A stretch of DNA of 64,000 bases. Origin: Nonomuraea angiospora. GTDB taxonomy: Bacteria > Actinomycetota > Actinomycetes > Streptosporangiales > Streptosporangiaceae. A model generated the notes under the pieces. The model was not told the DNA's origin. It was given only the letters and a program-made list of their open reading frames with translations, and made no database searches. Positions 53,388-62,696 of this stretch are shown one piece after another. Numbering within the stretch: position 1 is the first letter of the stretch; each line of letters begins with the position of its first letter. Where the stretch lies: assembly GCF_014873145.1 (NCBI RefSeq), contig NZ_JADBEK010000001.1:3906001-3970000 (forward strand), read 5' to 3'. A program made the translations under genes and the position numbers.

Positions 53388-54437
53388 ATGACAATCGTGT
53401 CGAAGGAACCGAATGGGACTCCCCGGCTGGCCGATGTCGCGCGCGCGGCGGGTGTGTCGCCGTCCACGGCCTCCCGCGTGCTCAACGGCAGTGTCCGGCA
53501 GGTCGCCGACGAGTACCGGGAGCGGGTGCTGGCCGCGGCGGAGCAGGTCGGGTACACCACCAACCTCGCCGCGCAGGCGATGGTGCGCGGTCGCTATCCC
53601 GCGGTCGCGCTGGTGGTCGGCGACATTCGCGACCAGTTCTTCGCCAGGATCGCCTTCGGGGCGATGCGGGAGGCGTCCAGGCGCGGCTACATCCTGAACC
53701 TGCTCTCGACCGACGGCGACGAGTCGCGGGAGCGCGATCTGGTGCAGGATCTGCGCCGCCAGCGCCCCCAGGCGCTGGTGCTGGCCAGGAAGCGGGACAC
53801 GACCGCGAAGGCCGGCTCCCGGCTGATGGAGCAGCTGCTCGGCTTCCAGCGCGAGAGCGGCCGGGTCGTGATCGTCGGCGAGGCGTCCGAGCCGGTCCTG
53901 GCGATCAGGCCGCCGGACTTCGACGGCGGGAAGGCGCTCGCGGGCGCCCTGCTCGGCCTCGGCTACCGGCGTTTCGTCGTCTTCCTCGCCGACGAGGCGG
54001 TGCCCTCGGAGCGCGATCGGCTCGACGGTTTCCGGGTCGGGCTGTCCGCCGGCGGCGTGGCGCTGCCGGACAGCCGCGTCTACCGGGCCGTGCACAGCGT
54101 CGCGGGCGGGATGGAGGCCGCGAGCGCGTACCTGGCGGATGGACCCGAGGCCGAGATCATCGTCAGCACCGAGGACGTGGTCGCCTGGGGCGCGATTCAT
54201 CGCCTGCGGGAGAGCGGCCTGGCGGTGCCCGACGACATCGCGGTCGCCGGGTACGGCCATCGCATGTTCAGCCCGTTCGCCGACGAGGCCGACTGGCTCA
54301 CCACGATCCGCTCTCCCCTGGAGGAGATGGGCGCCGCCGCGGTGAGCGCCGCGCTCGATCCGCTGGCGAGCGACATCCCGATGCCGTCGCCGAAGATCCA
54401 TCTGGGCGGCAGCACACCGGATCGCACCATGCGCTGA
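53388..54437 (+). CDS. LacI family transcriptional regulator, 349 aa
   Basis: N-terminal LacI helix-turn-helix (RLADVARAAGVSPSTASRVL, about residues 11-30) with hinge helix, followed by the periplasmic-binding-like sensor domain. The family segment DIAVAGYGHRMFSPFAD with NLLSTDGD and VSTEDVVAWGA is normal. It is divergent from the glycosidase/importer operon and its probable repressor. ATG at 53388 was chosen because a GAGGTGG site lies upstream and the domain begins ten residues later. The inducer should be the imported sugar. Confidence 0.94.
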   Translation: MTIVSKEPNGTPRLADVARAAGVSPSTASRVLNGSVRQVADEYRERVLAAAEQVGYTTNLAAQAMVRGRYPAVALVVGDIRDQFFARIAFGAMREASRRGYILNLLSTDGDESRERDLVQDLRRQRPQALVLARKRDTTAKAGSRLMEQLLGFQRESGRVVIVGEASEPVLAIRPPDFDGGKALAGALLGLGYRRFVVFLADEAVPSERDRLDGFRVGLSAGGVALPDSRVYRAVHSVAGGMEAASAYLADGPEAEIIVSTEDVVAWGAIHRLRESGLAVPDDIAVAGYGHRMFSPFADEADWLTTIRSPLEEMGAAAVSAALDPLASDIPMPSPKIHLGGSTPDRTMR

Positions 54438-54457
54438 CGGACGCCCTCGCCGCTCAC

Positions 54458-54479
54458 CCGGCGGCATCGGCGCCGCCGG
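54458..54479 (+). terminator. Short hairpin after the LacI gene
   Basis: CCGGCGGC and GCCGCCGG (8 bp each) flank a 6-base loop between the convergent LacI and MFS stops. It is a weak candidate terminator for both. Confidence 0.45.
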
Positions 54480-54483
54480 CGGG

Positions 54484-55821
54484 TCAGGGGTGTCGCGATC
54501 GGGTGTGCGGTGTGGGTTCCTGGCCCGTGCCGGACGGGCGCGGGGACGCGCCGGGCGGTGGCACCGCGGCGGGGCGGCGGACGAAGTACGAGAGGGACAG
54601 CAGGACAAGGGCGGCGGCGGGAACCGCGCCGGCGAGCGCCAGACCGATCCGGGGGCCGAGGTGCTGGTTGATGGCGCCGATCAGGGGTCCGCCGAGGGCG
54701 CCGCAGCCGAAGAACACCAGGAGGTAGACGCCCATCGCCCGGCCGCGGAGCTCGGTGTCGGCAGCGACCTGCACGGTGGCGTTGACCGCCGTGAACAACA
54801 GCGTGGTCGCCATGCCGATCCCGGCGAGCGCGCACGCGAGGCTCCACGGCGTCGGCATGGCGGCGGCGAGTAAGTACGTGGCTGCCACCGCGCACCCGGT
54901 CCAGGTCAGCCCGTGCATGGTGGTGCGGGTGCGGCCGGCGGCGATCAGCGCGCCGAGCATGGAGCCGACGGCGACGACGAAGGTGAACATCGCGTAGCCG
55001 GAGGCCCCGATGCCGAGGGTGCGGGCGTAGGCGGACAGCGTGACCGGCAGGCTGCTGGTGAACATGCTGAACGCGCCGGCCAGCGCGATGGGCCGCCAGA
55101 TCTCCGGCCGCCGTACCAGTGCGCGCATCCCGCCTGGAGCGAGTGCGGCGGCGCGCGTCGCGGGTCGCGGGCGTGGGAGCCGGTCCGGGTCGATGCAGGC
55201 GAAGGCGATGAGCGGGACGGCGTAGGAGACGGCGTTGAGAGCGAAGGCCCAGCCGGGACCGACGGCGCTGATCAGCGCGCCGGACACCGCCGGGCCGGTG
55301 AGGGCGCCGAGCTGGTACGTCGAGGAGTTGAGACTGATGGCGCTGTACAGGTGGTCACGCTCGACCAGGTCGGTGACGAACGCCAGCCGGACAGGCTGGT
55401 CGATCGCGGCGATGATGCCGAGGCCGGCCGCCATGAGCTGGATGTGCCAGGCGGTGACGTGGCCGGTGAGGGTGAGCACGGCGAGCATCGCGGCGAGGAC
55501 GCCGGTCGCGGCCTGGGTGGCCTGCAACACCCGGCGCTTCGGGTAGTGGTCGGCGATCCACCCGCCGGCCAGGCCGAAGAGCAGCATGGGCGCCAGTTGC
55601 AGAGCGGTGGTGACTCCGACGGCGGTGGCGTCTCCGGTGAGGCTGAGCACCAGCCAGTCCTGGGCGATGCGCTGCGTCCACATCCCGATGGTCGCCACTG
55701 TCTGGCCGAGCAGTAAGAGCCGGAAGTTCCGCGACTGCAACGCGGCAAGCCTGGCACGTCGCGGGATGGGTGGTTTCGGCCGGGGACTGGGGGGCTCTGG
55801 CCTGTCGGCCGCCCTGGTCAC
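54484..55821 (-). CDS. MFS transporter (MFS_3/EntS-like), 445 aa
   Basis: Twelve-helix transporter of the enterobactin-exporter-like group, with the N-terminal RNFRLLLLGQTVATIGMWTQ, the loop WIADHYPKRRVLQ and a C-terminal half with AINQHLGPRIG. Such proteins usually export small molecules. It starts at GTG 55821 behind an AGAGGAG site; a longer N-terminus is not family-like. It is divergent from a LysR gene whose dyads lie in the 128-bp gap, so LysR probably controls it. Substrate unknown. Confidence 0.92.
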   Translation of the reverse strand: MTRAADRPEPPSPRPKPPIPRRARLAALQSRNFRLLLLGQTVATIGMWTQRIAQDWLVLSLTGDATAVGVTTALQLAPMLLFGLAGGWIADHYPKRRVLQATQAATGVLAAMLAVLTLTGHVTAWHIQLMAAGLGIIAAIDQPVRLAFVTDLVERDHLYSAISLNSSTYQLGALTGPAVSGALISAVGPGWAFALNAVSYAVPLIAFACIDPDRLPRPRPATRAAALAPGGMRALVRRPEIWRPIALAGAFSMFTSSLPVTLSAYARTLGIGASGYAMFTFVVAVGSMLGALIAAGRTRTTMHGLTWTGCAVAATYLLAAAMPTPWSLACALAGIGMATTLLFTAVNATVQVAADTELRGRAMGVYLLVFFGCGALGGPLIGAINQHLGPRIGLALAGAVPAAALVLLSLSYFVRRPAAVPPPGASPRPSGTGQEPTPHTRSRHP

Positions 55822-55872
55822 GATGAGACTCCTCTTTCGGTAACGGGCTGTGTCTCCATCGTTGGGCACGGC

Positions 55873-55912
55873 GATCAATTCACGAAAGGGAATTGATCAA
55901 ATAAGTCTTATT
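55873..55912. promoter_or_regulatory. Two perfect dyads in the LysR/MFS promoter
   Basis: GATCAATTC (55873-55881) and GAATTGATC (55890-55898) are exact 9-bp arms with an 8-base spacer. Two bases later AATAAG-T-CTTATT (55900-55912) is a second exact dyad. Both lie in the 128-bp gap of a divergent LysR/MFS pair and fit a LysR recognition and activation site. Confidence 0.65.
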
Positions 55913-55949
55913 GCGAATCATGATGAGCTGGGCCTAGCGTCGGGTCGTG

Positions 55950-56876
55950 ATGTTTCCTCCGGAGCAGGTGCGGACGTTCCTGGCAGTGGCGCAGTCGTTG
56001 AGCTTCTCCCGGGCCGCGGCGGCGCTGGGCCTCGGTCAGCCCACGGTGAGTCAGCACATACGCAAGCTCGAGCAGGCGGTCGGCCGGCCGTTGCTGGTCC
56101 GGGACACCCGCAGCGTGACGTTGACCGTCGACGGAGAGGCGATGGTCGGCTTCGCCCGCTCGATTCTCACCGCGAACGCTCAGGCGGTGGACTATTTCAC
56201 CGGCGCGGGAGTGCGGGGCCGGTTGCGATTCGGAGTGACCGACGATCTCGCGCTGAGCCAGGTGCCGCGGATCCTGCGCGACTTCCGGCACCTCAACCCC
56301 GGCGTCACTCTGGACCTGACCGTGGCCCAGCAGGGCGCGCAACTGCAACGCCGGGTGGAATCCGGCCACGTCGACGTCGCCTTCCTCCAGACCACCGCCG
56401 GAGAGGGGCGGGGCCGGCTGGTGCGCCGCGACCGGCTGGTCTGGGCCGCCGTCGAGGGCACCGGCCTGCGGTGGGACGAGGGACAACGGGTGCCGCTGAT
56501 CGTGTACCAGGCGCCCAGCCCCAGCCGGGCGCTGGCGGTGCGGGCGTTGGAGCAGGCAGGCGTCAAACACCGGGTGGTCTGTACGGCGCGCGGGGTCAAC
56601 GCCGTGCTGGCCGCCACCCGCGCCGGCCTCGGCGTCGCGATCTTCGCCCGCAGCCTGCTGCCCGCCGATCTGGTCGAGCTCCCCAAGGGCGCCGGACTAC
56701 CCGAGCTGGGCGAACTCGACCTCGTCCTGCTGACCAACCCGCGCGCCCCCTCCGAACTCGCGGAGGCTCTGACCAGCGCCATCCTCACGCACGCCAACCC
56801 CACCGGCTCCATCCACGGCACCCGTCACCGGCCGGAGGCTCCGACAGGCGCGGAGATCCGCCGCACGCGTCAGTAG
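55950..56876 (+). CDS. LysR family transcriptional regulator, 308 aa
   Basis: Winged helix-turn-helix at about residues 3-62 (VRTFLAVAQSLSFSRAAAAL, GQPTVSQHIRKLEQ), then an effector domain at about 90-290. The last 20 residues after about 285 are unstructured. ATG 55950 is preceded immediately by an in-frame GTG (55947), so either start is possible. It faces an MFS transporter; the dyads in between are its probable sites. A regulator of export of a toxic or signalling compound is inferred. Confidence 0.92.
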   Translation: MFPPEQVRTFLAVAQSLSFSRAAAALGLGQPTVSQHIRKLEQAVGRPLLVRDTRSVTLTVDGEAMVGFARSILTANAQAVDYFTGAGVRGRLRFGVTDDLALSQVPRILRDFRHLNPGVTLDLTVAQQGAQLQRRVESGHVDVAFLQTTAGEGRGRLVRRDRLVWAAVEGTGLRWDEGQRVPLIVYQAPSPSRALAVRALEQAGVKHRVVCTARGVNAVLAATRAGLGVAIFARSLLPADLVELPKGAGLPELGELDLVLLTNPRAPSELAEALTSAILTHANPTGSIHGTRHRPEAPTGAEIRRTRQ

Positions 56877-56915
56877 AGGGCAAGGGCTCGACTGCCCCCT
56901 GCCGCCACGGGTGGA

Positions 56916-57437
56916 TCAGTGGACGACCGGTCGGTCGTCCAGCGTGGCCAGGAACTCTTCGGCGCGCCGGGCGAACAGGTGAGTCCCACGTTCGGTGGAC
57001 AGCCTGCGGCACCTCTCGGCCACGGCCCTGACCTCGGCGATGGGTTCGCCTCTCGCGTGCAGCAGTCGCGCCCGATGCAGCAGGATCAGGCCCTCCCCGA
57101 AACGCTGATCGTAGAGATCGAGGCAGGCGTCGGCCCGGTCGAGGGCTGCGGCGGCCTTGTCGAGCGCCCCGGCGACCAGCCACATCTCACCGAGATGCCC
57201 GTAGAAGATCGCGATACTCGCGCGCGTCGGGTCGAGGAGGTTCGTGGCGATGAGCCGTTCGGCCTCCGCCGCGGCGCCGGCCGGATCGCCGCCGGTCAAG
57301 GCCAGCGCCCAGCATCGGACCAGCCGCTGGTAGGTGCCGAGGAACACGAAGGAGAAATGGGGATCCGCGGCGATCCCTCGTTCGGCCGCGCGCAGGGCTC
57401 GAACCGGGTCGCCGATCTCCGCCTCCGCCCTCGCCAC
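56916..57437 (-). pseudogene. Detached C-terminal TPR part of the SARP regulator
   Basis: This segment continues in the same frame as the large regulator gene ending at 57447, after its TAA and three codons (Ala-Thr-His). It encodes 173 residues of helical TPR-like repeats (DPVRALRAAERGIAADPHFS, GHLGEMWLVAGALDKAAAAL), the normal C-terminal continuation of SARP/ATPase regulators. A GTG at 57437 could let it be made as a separate peptide, but no ribosome site is evident. It is therefore called the severed end of one gene. Confidence 0.75.
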
Positions 57438-57446
57438 GTGGGTGGC

Positions 57447-60161
57447 TTACACCGTGACCATGAACGGGTCGTCGCCGACGGCTTCCAGCCTGTCGAGGAG
57501 CGCTCGCGCGCCGTCGACGTCCCCGTGCATCGCGGTCGCCTCCGCGAACATCCCGATCATCAGGAGTCTCAGGTCGTACCAGACGGGATCCTCCTCGCGC
57601 CGGGTGACGCGGGCCATCAGGATCCGGCTCGCCTCGCTCAGGTACCGGAACGCCTCGCCCATGTATCCGTCGCTGAATCGCTGCAGTCCCCACGTCTGCA
57701 GGCCGTAGGCGCGCACGAGCGGATCGCAGGACACTTCGCCCTGTTCCAGCAACCGGCGCGCCAGCGGCCTGCTGCGATCCGATTCGAGGGCCTGGGCGTG
57801 CGCCGCCCAGCGGGAGTAGAGGAAGACGGTGGCGTCGAGCTCCCGATCGAGGCTCCTGGCCAGGTGCTCCGCCCGTTCCAGCAGCTCCAGCGCCGAGGTG
57901 CCGTACATCGTGAGCATTCCCACGACCGCGATCAGCTGGGTCAGGGCGGACAGCTCCAGGTCCGCCAGGTTCGCCGTCCGCGCCACCCGTACGGCCAGGC
58001 GCAGCTGCCGCTCGGCGGCCTCGAACGCGGACTTGGTCGCCGCGCGACGGCCCGCGCGTACCAGCGCCGCCGCGGTCCGGCCCGGGTCGGCGAGCGGACC
58101 GGCAGACCACAGGTGGTGAGCGACGCGCTCGGCGACATGGTCACCGAACGCGTCGGTGCGCTCGAGCGCGTCGGCGACGCGCAGATGAAGGGGGATCGCT
58201 CGTCCGGCGGGCGTGGCCTCGGTGACCGCCTCGCGGATCAGGTCGTGGGAGAAGCGGAAGGAGAACGGGTCTCCGGGCGCGGGTTCGAGCAGGCCGAGCG
58301 CCTCCACGGGCCCCAGACGGTCAAGACAGGTCTGGATGTCGAGGTCGGCGACGTCGGCGAGCAGGCTGAGCTCCACGTCCCGTCCGATCAGCGCGGCGAT
58401 CTGGAGCAGATCCCTGGCGCCGTCGTCGAGCCCGCTCATCCGGTCACGGACGACATCTCGTACGGTGGAGGGCACTCCCACGCGCGACGCGGCATCCTCG
58501 GTGAGCACGCCGCTGTCGGCGGACAGCCGGGCCAGTTCCCGGACGTAGAAGGCGTTGCCGGCGGTACGCGTGTAGATGCTGTGGACGACGCCTGAGCCTG
58601 GATCGCGGCCGGTCTCACGGCGGACGAGCTCGGCCACGTCGGCCAGGCCGAGAGGACCCATCCGGATGCGGCAGTGACCCGGCACCCGGGTCGCGGCCGC
58701 GAGCATCCGCGTCAGCGCCGATCCGGGTACGGGCGCGCGGTCGCGGAGTGCTCCGATGATCACGGTGCCGCCCGGCAGGTGGGCCGCCAGGTGGCTGAAC
58801 AGGTCCAGCGACGCGACATCCGCCCACTGCAGGTCGTCGATCACCAGCACCAGCGGACGCTGCGCCGCGAGCCGGCCGACGACGGCGAGGACGGCCTCGA
58901 ACAGGCGGAACCGCGTCGTACTGTCGGGTGCCGCCGACCCGCCGAGAACGTCGCCGTCCGGTCCGACGAGGAGGCCGAGTTCGCCGGTGACCCATTCCTT
59001 CCGAGCCGTGCCGGGCAGTTCGTCCAGCACCCTGCCGACCACCTGGATCCACGGCCACATGGAGGGCGTTCCTTCGCCCTCCAGGCACTGCCCCCAGACG
59101 ACGCCGGCGTCACGCCGATCCGCCTCGGCGGCGATCTCCTCCAGCAAGCGGGTCTTGCCGATCCCCGGCTCGCCCTCCAGGACGACGAGCCCCCCGCCTC
59201 CGGTGAAGGCCGGATCGATCGCCTGCCGCAGCGCCGTCAGCTCTTCGGTCCGGCCGACCAGGACGCCGCCGGACCGGGTGCCGGATTCTGCGGGAGCACG
59301 CGGCGGCGCGGGCACATCTTCGGCCGGCCGCTCGCCGGCCACCGTCAGGTTCTGGTTCAGCACCCGCCGGCGCGCGGCAGCCAGGGCTTGGCCAGGGTCT
59401 ATGCCGAGCTCGGCGGCCAGGCGAGTACGGACGGCGCGGAACACCGACAACGCCTCCGCCTGCTGACCGGCGGCGCCCAGGGTGGAGATGAGGCTCGCTT
59501 GCACCGGCTCGTGCAGCGGCGCCATCCTGGCGGCCAGGTGTAAGGACGGCAGCACCCGTTCCGGCCGGCCCAGCGAGACCGCGAGCTCGGCCGCCGCCGT
59601 GCACGCGTCGAAGAACTGGCCGTCCAGCCTCGCGAAGATCGACGTCGCGGCCGGTCCCGGGCTCAGCCCGTCGCCCGCGGCGCCCTGCCAGAGCCCTAAC
59701 GCTTCCGCGTAAGAGTCGAGAGCCTCCTCGTGGCGCTCCTCCGCCAGGGCGGTCCCGGCGGCCTCGACGAGGTCCCGGAAGACGACCAGGTCCAGCATCG
59801 CGGCACCGGCCGTGAACAGGTATCCGTTGCCACGCCGCTTCAGGTACGAGCCGGAATCCCGCGCCGAGAGCGCAGGCTCCAGCAGCCGGCGCAACGAGCC
59901 GACGTACTTGTGGATGACGTTGAGGGCACTGGCCGGCGGATCATCGACCCAGACGAGATCGATCAGTTCGTCGGTGCTGATCGGCCGTCCTTCCCTGGCC
60001 AGGAGAAGGGCCAGCAGAAAGGCCTGCTGCCGCGGGCCGGCGTGCAACTCGACGCCGTCCCGCCAGAGCCGTAACGGGCCGAGAATCCGGAAGATCAGGG
60101 AACTGCCGGCAGCCGATCGGTCCTCGCCACCGCCACCGATGGGAGGGATTGGCGCAGCCAC
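57447..60161 (-). CDS. SARP-family regulator with AAA ATPase and TPR domains, truncated by an internal TAA, 904 aa
   Basis: AfsR-like regulator. The DNA-binding OmpR-like domain (about 20-110; FRILGPLRLWRDGVELH) and the BTAD helical domain (about 115-270) are followed by a STAND ATPase (about 295-560: Walker A GEPGIGKT, Walker B VLVIDDLQWAD) and TPR-like repeats. Such proteins control antibiotic clusters or other secondary traits. The stop TAA at 57447-57449 sits inside the repeat region; the next 520 bp continue the same protein in frame. So it was probably about 1080 residues, and the present form may be partly active or nonfunctional. Confidence 0.9.
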   Translation of the reverse strand: MAAPIPPIGGGGEDRSAAGSSLIFRILGPLRLWRDGVELHAGPRQQAFLLALLLAREGRPISTDELIDLVWVDDPPASALNVIHKYVGSLRRLLEPALSARDSGSYLKRRGNGYLFTAGAAMLDLVVFRDLVEAAGTALAEERHEEALDSYAEALGLWQGAAGDGLSPGPAATSIFARLDGQFFDACTAAAELAVSLGRPERVLPSLHLAARMAPLHEPVQASLISTLGAAGQQAEALSVFRAVRTRLAAELGIDPGQALAAARRRVLNQNLTVAGERPAEDVPAPPRAPAESGTRSGGVLVGRTEELTALRQAIDPAFTGGGGLVVLEGEPGIGKTRLLEEIAAEADRRDAGVVWGQCLEGEGTPSMWPWIQVVGRVLDELPGTARKEWVTGELGLLVGPDGDVLGGSAAPDSTTRFRLFEAVLAVVGRLAAQRPLVLVIDDLQWADVASLDLFSHLAAHLPGGTVIIGALRDRAPVPGSALTRMLAAATRVPGHCRIRMGPLGLADVAELVRRETGRDPGSGVVHSIYTRTAGNAFYVRELARLSADSGVLTEDAASRVGVPSTVRDVVRDRMSGLDDGARDLLQIAALIGRDVELSLLADVADLDIQTCLDRLGPVEALGLLEPAPGDPFSFRFSHDLIREAVTEATPAGRAIPLHLRVADALERTDAFGDHVAERVAHHLWSAGPLADPGRTAAALVRAGRRAATKSAFEAAERQLRLAVRVARTANLADLELSALTQLIAVVGMLTMYGTSALELLERAEHLARSLDRELDATVFLYSRWAAHAQALESDRSRPLARRLLEQGEVSCDPLVRAYGLQTWGLQRFSDGYMGEAFRYLSEASRILMARVTRREEDPVWYDLRLLMIGMFAEATAMHGDVDGARALLDRLEAVGDDPFMVTV

Positions 60162-60299
60162 GCGTTGTTACCACCTTGTTCGTCGAGACAGCTTGCGGAT
60201 CACCTGGGCTCGGTCAATAAAGCGAACCGCGAAGCCGGCGAGTATCGCGATCCTGCTGAATCAGTGCCCATTCCCAGCCGGTGACATCGCGCCACGCCC

Positions 60300-61155
60300 T
60301 TACTCGTCGTCCGAGCGCATCCTGCGCAACCCGGCTGCCACATTCTGCGCGTCGACGTAGGCTCTCGGTGTGACGCCGAAGCGGTTGCACTGTACTCCTT
60401 CAGAAACTGATAAGGCGTACGACCTGTGACCTCGCGGAACAAGGCCGAGAAGGCCGACGGGCTCAAAGCCACCTGCTTGGCCAGATCATTGACCGTCAAA
60501 GGCTCCGCATAATGCGCCCGCGCGAATGTGAGCACGGCGGAGATCGGGTTGTGCGAGGTCTGCCTGGCCGCGATGTGCAGCATCCGGGAGAACTGCTCGC
60601 GGCTCAATACCCGGTAGACCATCTCCTCGACGCACATCGGCGCCAGTACCCGTCGATCGGCCCCGCTGCCGAGCGAGCCCAGGAACCGCAGGACCGCCGC
60701 CATGAGCTCCGGATCGAGCGGAGAGACGACGCACCGGTCGGCCTCGCCCTGCTCCGGGACCGCATCGACCGCGCCTGACCGCGGACCGAGCATGTCGACG
60801 GAGACCTTCCGCACCAGCGCCGGGTCGATCTCCAGCACGAAGGACAGGAACGGCTCGCAGGGCCGGCTTGCAGAACCTCGGCCTGGAAATGCAGGTTGCT
60901 GCTGATCACAAGGTAATGGAACGGGTCATAGACGTAACGCCTGCCATCCACGATGACCGCCTTGCTGCCCTGCGCGACGATCCCGAGAGACAGTGACTGG
61001 ATCTCCTCCCAGGCGGGCGCCGTCGGCTCGGTGAAACGGTACAGCGTCAGGCCGGGCCAGCCGCCGTCGTTGCCTCCGGTCTCGGGCGCACGCGCGGCCA
61101 GCGCCGAGATGAGGTCCGCCGAGCTCACGCGGTGCTCGAGCTCCGAGGTCGTCAT
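60300..61155 (-). pseudogene. AraC family regulator pseudogene
   Basis: The N-terminus (MTTSELEHRVSSADLISALA) and cupin-like AraC-N domain (IVAQGSKAVIVDGRRYVYDP) are in one frame. Near 60865 a one-base loss shifts the frame, after which FLSFVLEIDPALVRKVS and the first helix-turn-helix (LAKQVALSPSAFSALFREVT) appear in another. After FLKEY the sequence jumps to NRFGVTPRAYVDAQNVAAG in a third frame: the second helix-turn-helix is missing. Two independent lesions mark it as dead. It lies next to a VOC-family gene that it probably once regulated. Confidence 0.88.
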
Positions 61156-61495
61156 GGTCAACCCCTCCTGCGGCCACGGATCTTCACAGCTTGCGCTCCC
61201 CGGCACTCCGCCCAAGCTCCTGAAGCCATCTTCGCGGCACATCTATTCATCGCGCGACCTCGCGTTCACGGGTGGACGGGCTCCTTCACGGCTCTGTGGC
61301 CCCTCGCGCGCCTCTGCGCCAGAAGCGGGCGGATCAGTCCTGTTCCCGTGGACACCCACCCAGGCGTTCGGGCTCACCTGGCATAACAGAGCCCGTTGCC
61401 GCACACGCATCCACTTGTCGTAAAGACTCCCTCCCTACCTTCTCTTAGAAGCATGCGAGAACGGCCAGTCCGTGTTTTCCGAGAGGGTGCGAAAG
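61156..61495. other. 340-bp intergenic region
   Basis: Between the AraC pseudogene and the VOC gene. It should contain the VOC promoter and the pseudogene's former promoter, but I see no convincing -35/-10 pair or operator. No gene-like frame was accepted. Confidence 0.4.
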
Positions 61496-61930
61496 ATGAG
61501 TGAACCGAGCACGCCGCCCATCAGCGGGCTGCACCACTTCGCCTTCACCGTGAGGGATCTTGAGGCGAGCATCGCCTGGTACCAGAAGGTCTTCCAGGCC
61601 ACCTTGGTGGACGGCGACCTGCCGCACTACGGTCGCGAGTGGACCGGGTACGCGAACCTGGTCATCGAACCTCGTACCGGACTGGCCATCGGACTGCATC
61701 GCCACGAGGCCAACCAGGACGAGGAGTTCAACGAGGCCCGCACCGGTCTCGACCACGTCTCCCTGCGGGTCGACGGACGTGAGGGGCTGGAGGCCTGGGC
61801 GGACTGGCTCGACGGCCTCGGAGTCGCGCACTCCGGCATTCAGCGCCGGACGCGGCCGTTCGTCCACTCGACGATCGTCTTCCGCGACATTGACAACATC
61901 CAACTCGAAGTCGTCGCCATCGACGCCTGA
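61496..61930 (+). CDS. VOC family (glyoxalase/dioxygenase-fold) protein, 144 aa
   Basis: Single vicinal-oxygen-chelate domain, of the glyoxalase/bleomycin-resistance/extradiol dioxygenase superfamily. The N-terminal SGLHHFAFTVRDLEASIAWY has a His at the usual metal position, and FRDIDNIQLEVVAID ends with the conserved Glu. A metal-dependent lyase, isomerase or binding role is possible. It differs from the partial gene at 63634 at about 26 of the 119 shared residues. The AraC pseudogene upstream may be its lost regulator. Start ATG 61496 (MSEPST) follows GAGAGG. Confidence 0.9.
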   Translation: MSEPSTPPISGLHHFAFTVRDLEASIAWYQKVFQATLVDGDLPHYGREWTGYANLVIEPRTGLAIGLHRHEANQDEEFNEARTGLDHVSLRVDGREGLEAWADWLDGLGVAHSGIQRRTRPFVHSTIVFRDIDNIQLEVVAIDA

Positions 61931-62071
61931 AACACAACGGTGCGAGCCACGGCTGCACAGCCTCGAGCGGGGGGCAGTCCTGGGGCCGCCGGGAAAGGGA
62001 GCGCGGGGCCGGCCGGCCTTCCGCGAAGGGTTATGGCGACGCAGGATGGTTTCCCAACGCATGCGCCAGGC

Positions 62072-62098
62072 GGGCACTCCACCCCCGGTGAAGTGCCC
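62072..62098 (-). terminator. Hairpin between the VOC and CHRD genes
   Basis: GGGCACTCCACC (62072-62083) pairs with GGTGAAGTGCCC (62087-62098) with one mismatch around a 3-base loop, between two convergent stops. Likely terminator for either gene. Confidence 0.55.
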
Positions 62099-62114
62099 TG
62101 CCGCAGAAGGTGAT

Positions 62115-62696
62115 CTACCAGCGGCCGCCCGTGTGGAGCTGGCCGCGGACCGCGCCGTCGGGGAACTGAGCGGTGTGCAGGTTGGCGTACCAGTTCTTCG
62201 GCTTCGCCTTGATGTCCCTGAGCAGGCTGCTCTTGACGCGAACGGAGCCGAAGCCGGTGTTGCCCCGAATCCTGCCGTTGGACAGCAGGTCGATGACGAC
62301 GGGACCGTTCGTGCCGGCCTTGCCCCTGTGGATGTGGAAGGCGGTGGGCCTGCCGGTGTTCCTCCACTGGACGAAGTAGTAGAAGCGGTTGCCGCTGATG
62401 CGGAACTTGGCGACCGCCACGCCGTTCGGGTCATTGACCTTCTTGCCCGGTTCGGGCACTTCGTTCCGGCCGAGGAGCCTGGCGGCGAAGTAGTACTTCC
62501 TGGCCGCGCCGACCAGGTGGGCCTGGCTTTGCGCGGCGGAGACCTCGACCACCCGGACGGTCCGGGGCGCGGCGGCCGCGGGGGCGGCGATCACCGTGCC
62601 GGTCACCACCGCCGCGACCACTCCTGCCGCCGCCGCGCCCCCGACCACGCGGTGCCACCCGATTCGCCCGCCGCTCGGCTGCTTACGCATGTTCAT
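62115..62696 (-). CDS. Secreted CHRD-domain protein, 193 aa
   Basis: An N-terminal signal/anchor (about 15-40; VVAAVVTGTVIAAPAAAA) leads to a CHRD domain (about 55-190). Its usual segments are visible: FAARLLGRNEVPEPG, VAVAKFRISGNRFYYFVQW, TAFHIHRGKAGTNGPVVIDL and LHTAQFPDGAVRGQL. CHRD domains are beta-sheet modules of unclear role, common in secreted bacterial proteins. It lies between inverted VOC paralogues, so it may have been carried with them. ATG 62696 or 62690 can serve as start. Confidence 0.9.
   Translation of the reverse strand: MNMRKQPSGGRIGWHRVVGGAAAAGVVAAVVTGTVIAAPAAAAPRTVRVVEVSAAQSQAHLVGAARKYYFAARLLGRNEVPEPGKKVNDPNGVAVAKFRISGNRFYYFVQWRNTGRPTAFHIHRGKAGTNGPVVIDLLSNGRIRGNTGFGSVRVKSSLLRDIKAKPKNWYANLHTAQFPDGAVRGQLHTGGRW

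Noticed and set aside
56916..60161. SARP regulator as sign of an antibiotic cluster in this window
   Set aside because: No polyketide, peptide or terpene synthase genes are present nearby; a SARP alone does not define a cluster.
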